Below are positions 15,033 through 15,889 of a DNA stretch of 15,889 nucleotides, in pieces; within the stretch, counting starts at the first letter, position 1; the number at the start of each line of letters is the position of its first letter. Source of the DNA: Pseudomonadota bacterium (GTDB taxonomy: Bacteria; Pseudomonadota; Gammaproteobacteria; Acidithiobacillales; Acidithiobacillaceae); the NCBI GenBank assembly GCA_021827445.1, contig JAKAVW010000033.1, positions 1 to 15,889 on the forward strand. Direction: 5' to 3'. The notes beneath the pieces were generated by a model, which saw only the letters and a program-made list of their open reading frames with translations, searched no databases and was not told where the DNA came from. A program made the translations under genes and the position numbers.

Positions 15033-15785
15033 ATGTCAACTCAACAAGTTATACCTCCCGCATGTACAAGCCCTGCCCAGAACGTCATCGACGTGCGTGG
15101 CATGTCCTATACAGCAGCCCAACCTCTGGTCTACGCCGCCATGACCCGGCTGGCGATCGGTCAGCATGTGCAGGTATTAGCGGACACCGACCCCGGTGCC
15201 ATGATGCGGGCGGTGGCCTTTCAGTTGCGCAATGCCATCTCCTGGCGCTTTGAGACCGATGGCAAACTCTGGCAGATAGATGTGCTGCCTCGTGCCGAAG
15301 CAGAAGCCAAGGACGTGGTGGATCTGCTGACCTGGGACCACTACCGTCTGGATCGCCAGTTTGCGGACGTGTTAGCCGCTGCCAACGAAAATCGAATCGT
15401 GGATGCCGAAACCATCTTCAACGACTACTGGATTGGTCTCCGCCGCCATGTCCACTTGGAGAACAATGTCCTTGGCCAGACCTTGGGTGGTGGCGAGGAA
15501 AAAGGTCCTCTTGCTGATATGCTCTTTGAGCATGATAGCATCATCACTCAATCTCGCTTGGTGGCAGAAACGCTGCTGGAGAAAGACTACGGCATGTTGC
15601 CCGCCATCTGCGCGGTACTTTCCGGCTCACTCGCCAAGCACGAAAACCGCGAAGAGACCACCCTCTTCCCCATTTGGCAAACTACCGACAACAGCGACCG
15701 TGGCCGCGCTGCCGAGTTTCTGGTTCGCGCCAAAGAGTTGCTGGCAGGTGCAGAGGACCAGCAAGTCGACAAGATGTTCCCTTAA
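15033..15785 (+). CDS. DUF2249-hemerythrin fusion protein
   Basis: This 250-residue soluble protein has two domains. Residues 17-86 (NVIDVRGMSYTAAQPLVYAA to WQIDVLP) form a TusA/SirA-like DUF2249 domain, without the catalytic cysteine of TusA. Residues 97-215 form a hemerythrin HHE domain with probable diiron ligands H103 (WDHYRLD), H139 and E143 (RRHVHLEN), H167 (EHDSI), H203 and E207 (KHENREETTLFP). Such proteins bind O2 or NO, or take part in iron and nitrosative-stress responses; the exact role is inferred. The start is ATG with AAGGA 9 bases upstream. The frame runs 18 codons further upstream, but that stretch lacks domain character. It lies downstream of the tRNA-like leader and extended -10 promoter. 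Confidence 0.85.
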   Translation: MSTQQVIPPACTSPAQNVIDVRGMSYTAAQPLVYAAMTRLAIGQHVQVLADTDPGAMMRAVAFQLRNAISWRFETDGKLWQIDVLPRAEAEAKDVVDLLTWDHYRLDRQFADVLAAANENRIVDAETIFNDYWIGLRRHVHLENNVLGQTLGGGEEKGPLADMLFEHDSIITQSRLVAETLLEKDYGMLPAICAVLSGSLAKHENREETTLFPIWQTTDNSDRGRAAEFLVRAKELLAGAEDQQVDKMFP

Positions 15786-15889
15786 AGCAAATAGATAATG
15801 GCTGACCTGCACTAGTTGGTTGGAGATATCCGGCTCCAAAAACGTAAAACATCGGGCCAAACTAACACAGACACCGCGCAGGGGTTTAT
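15786..15889. other. Non-coding tail of the window
   Basis: No gene is seen in the last 104 bases. TTGGAG (15820-15825) and CTCCAA (15834-15839) form a 6-bp hairpin with an 8-base loop. It is followed by an A-run and not a T-run, so it is not a standard intrinsic terminator on the plus strand. Confidence 0.4.

Noticed and set aside
15820..15839. Hairpin TTGGAG/CTCCAA after the hemerythrin gene
   Set aside because: It is followed by A residues and not T residues on the plus strand, and no T-tract follows it on the minus strand either.

Overview
The window looks like chromosomal DNA of a GC-rich, Gram-negative proteobacterium. LpxH (lipid A synthesis), TonB, exonuclease VII, PpiB and an xseB-ispA-dxs operon all point that way. 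The mix of genes, including a fused DUF2249-hemerythrin protein and a DUF4168 exported protein, would suit an Acidithiobacillus-type acidophile. That genus is my inference and is not proven by the sequence. No transposase, integrase, CRISPR array, rRNA or prophage gene is visible. Most of the window is ordinary core genome.

Layout. Positions 1-2376 (minus) hold the operon xseB-ispA-dxs, joined by two ATGA stop/start overlaps. It supplies the small subunit of exonuclease VII, farnesyl diphosphate synthase and DXP synthase (cut by the window edge). Divergent from it is an Fsr-type MFS exporter (2507-3724), then a TonB-like protein (3840-4667). A thioredoxin (4753-5127, minus) stands back to back with xseA (5288-6628), the large subunit of exonuclease VII. 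Both exonuclease VII subunits are therefore within 3 kb of each other but in separate transcription units. Positions 6629-6870 have no gene I can support. A small exported DUF4168 protein (6871-7326, minus) and an APC-family amino acid permease (7910-9529, plus) diverge from a 583-bp AT-rich gap.

Positions 9736-13535 form a tight plus-strand cluster: ppiB, lpxH and a P2-like cation-transporting ATPase. A short basic ORF follows (13611-13817), and it is the most interesting item here. It resembles the ribosome-rescue factor ArfA. Like E. coli arfA, it has a long RNA hairpin inside its coding region, ahead of the stop codon, which suggests that the active peptide is made from a non-stop mRNA. 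A multi-pass membrane protein of unknown function starts 7 bp after its stop codon.

Positions 14653-15032 are non-coding. They hold an extended -10 promoter, a leader with two mutually exclusive hairpins, and a degenerate tRNA-Leu(UAA)-like sequence ending in ACCA. The DUF2249-hemerythrin gene (15033-15785) lies directly downstream. The last 104 bases hold no gene.
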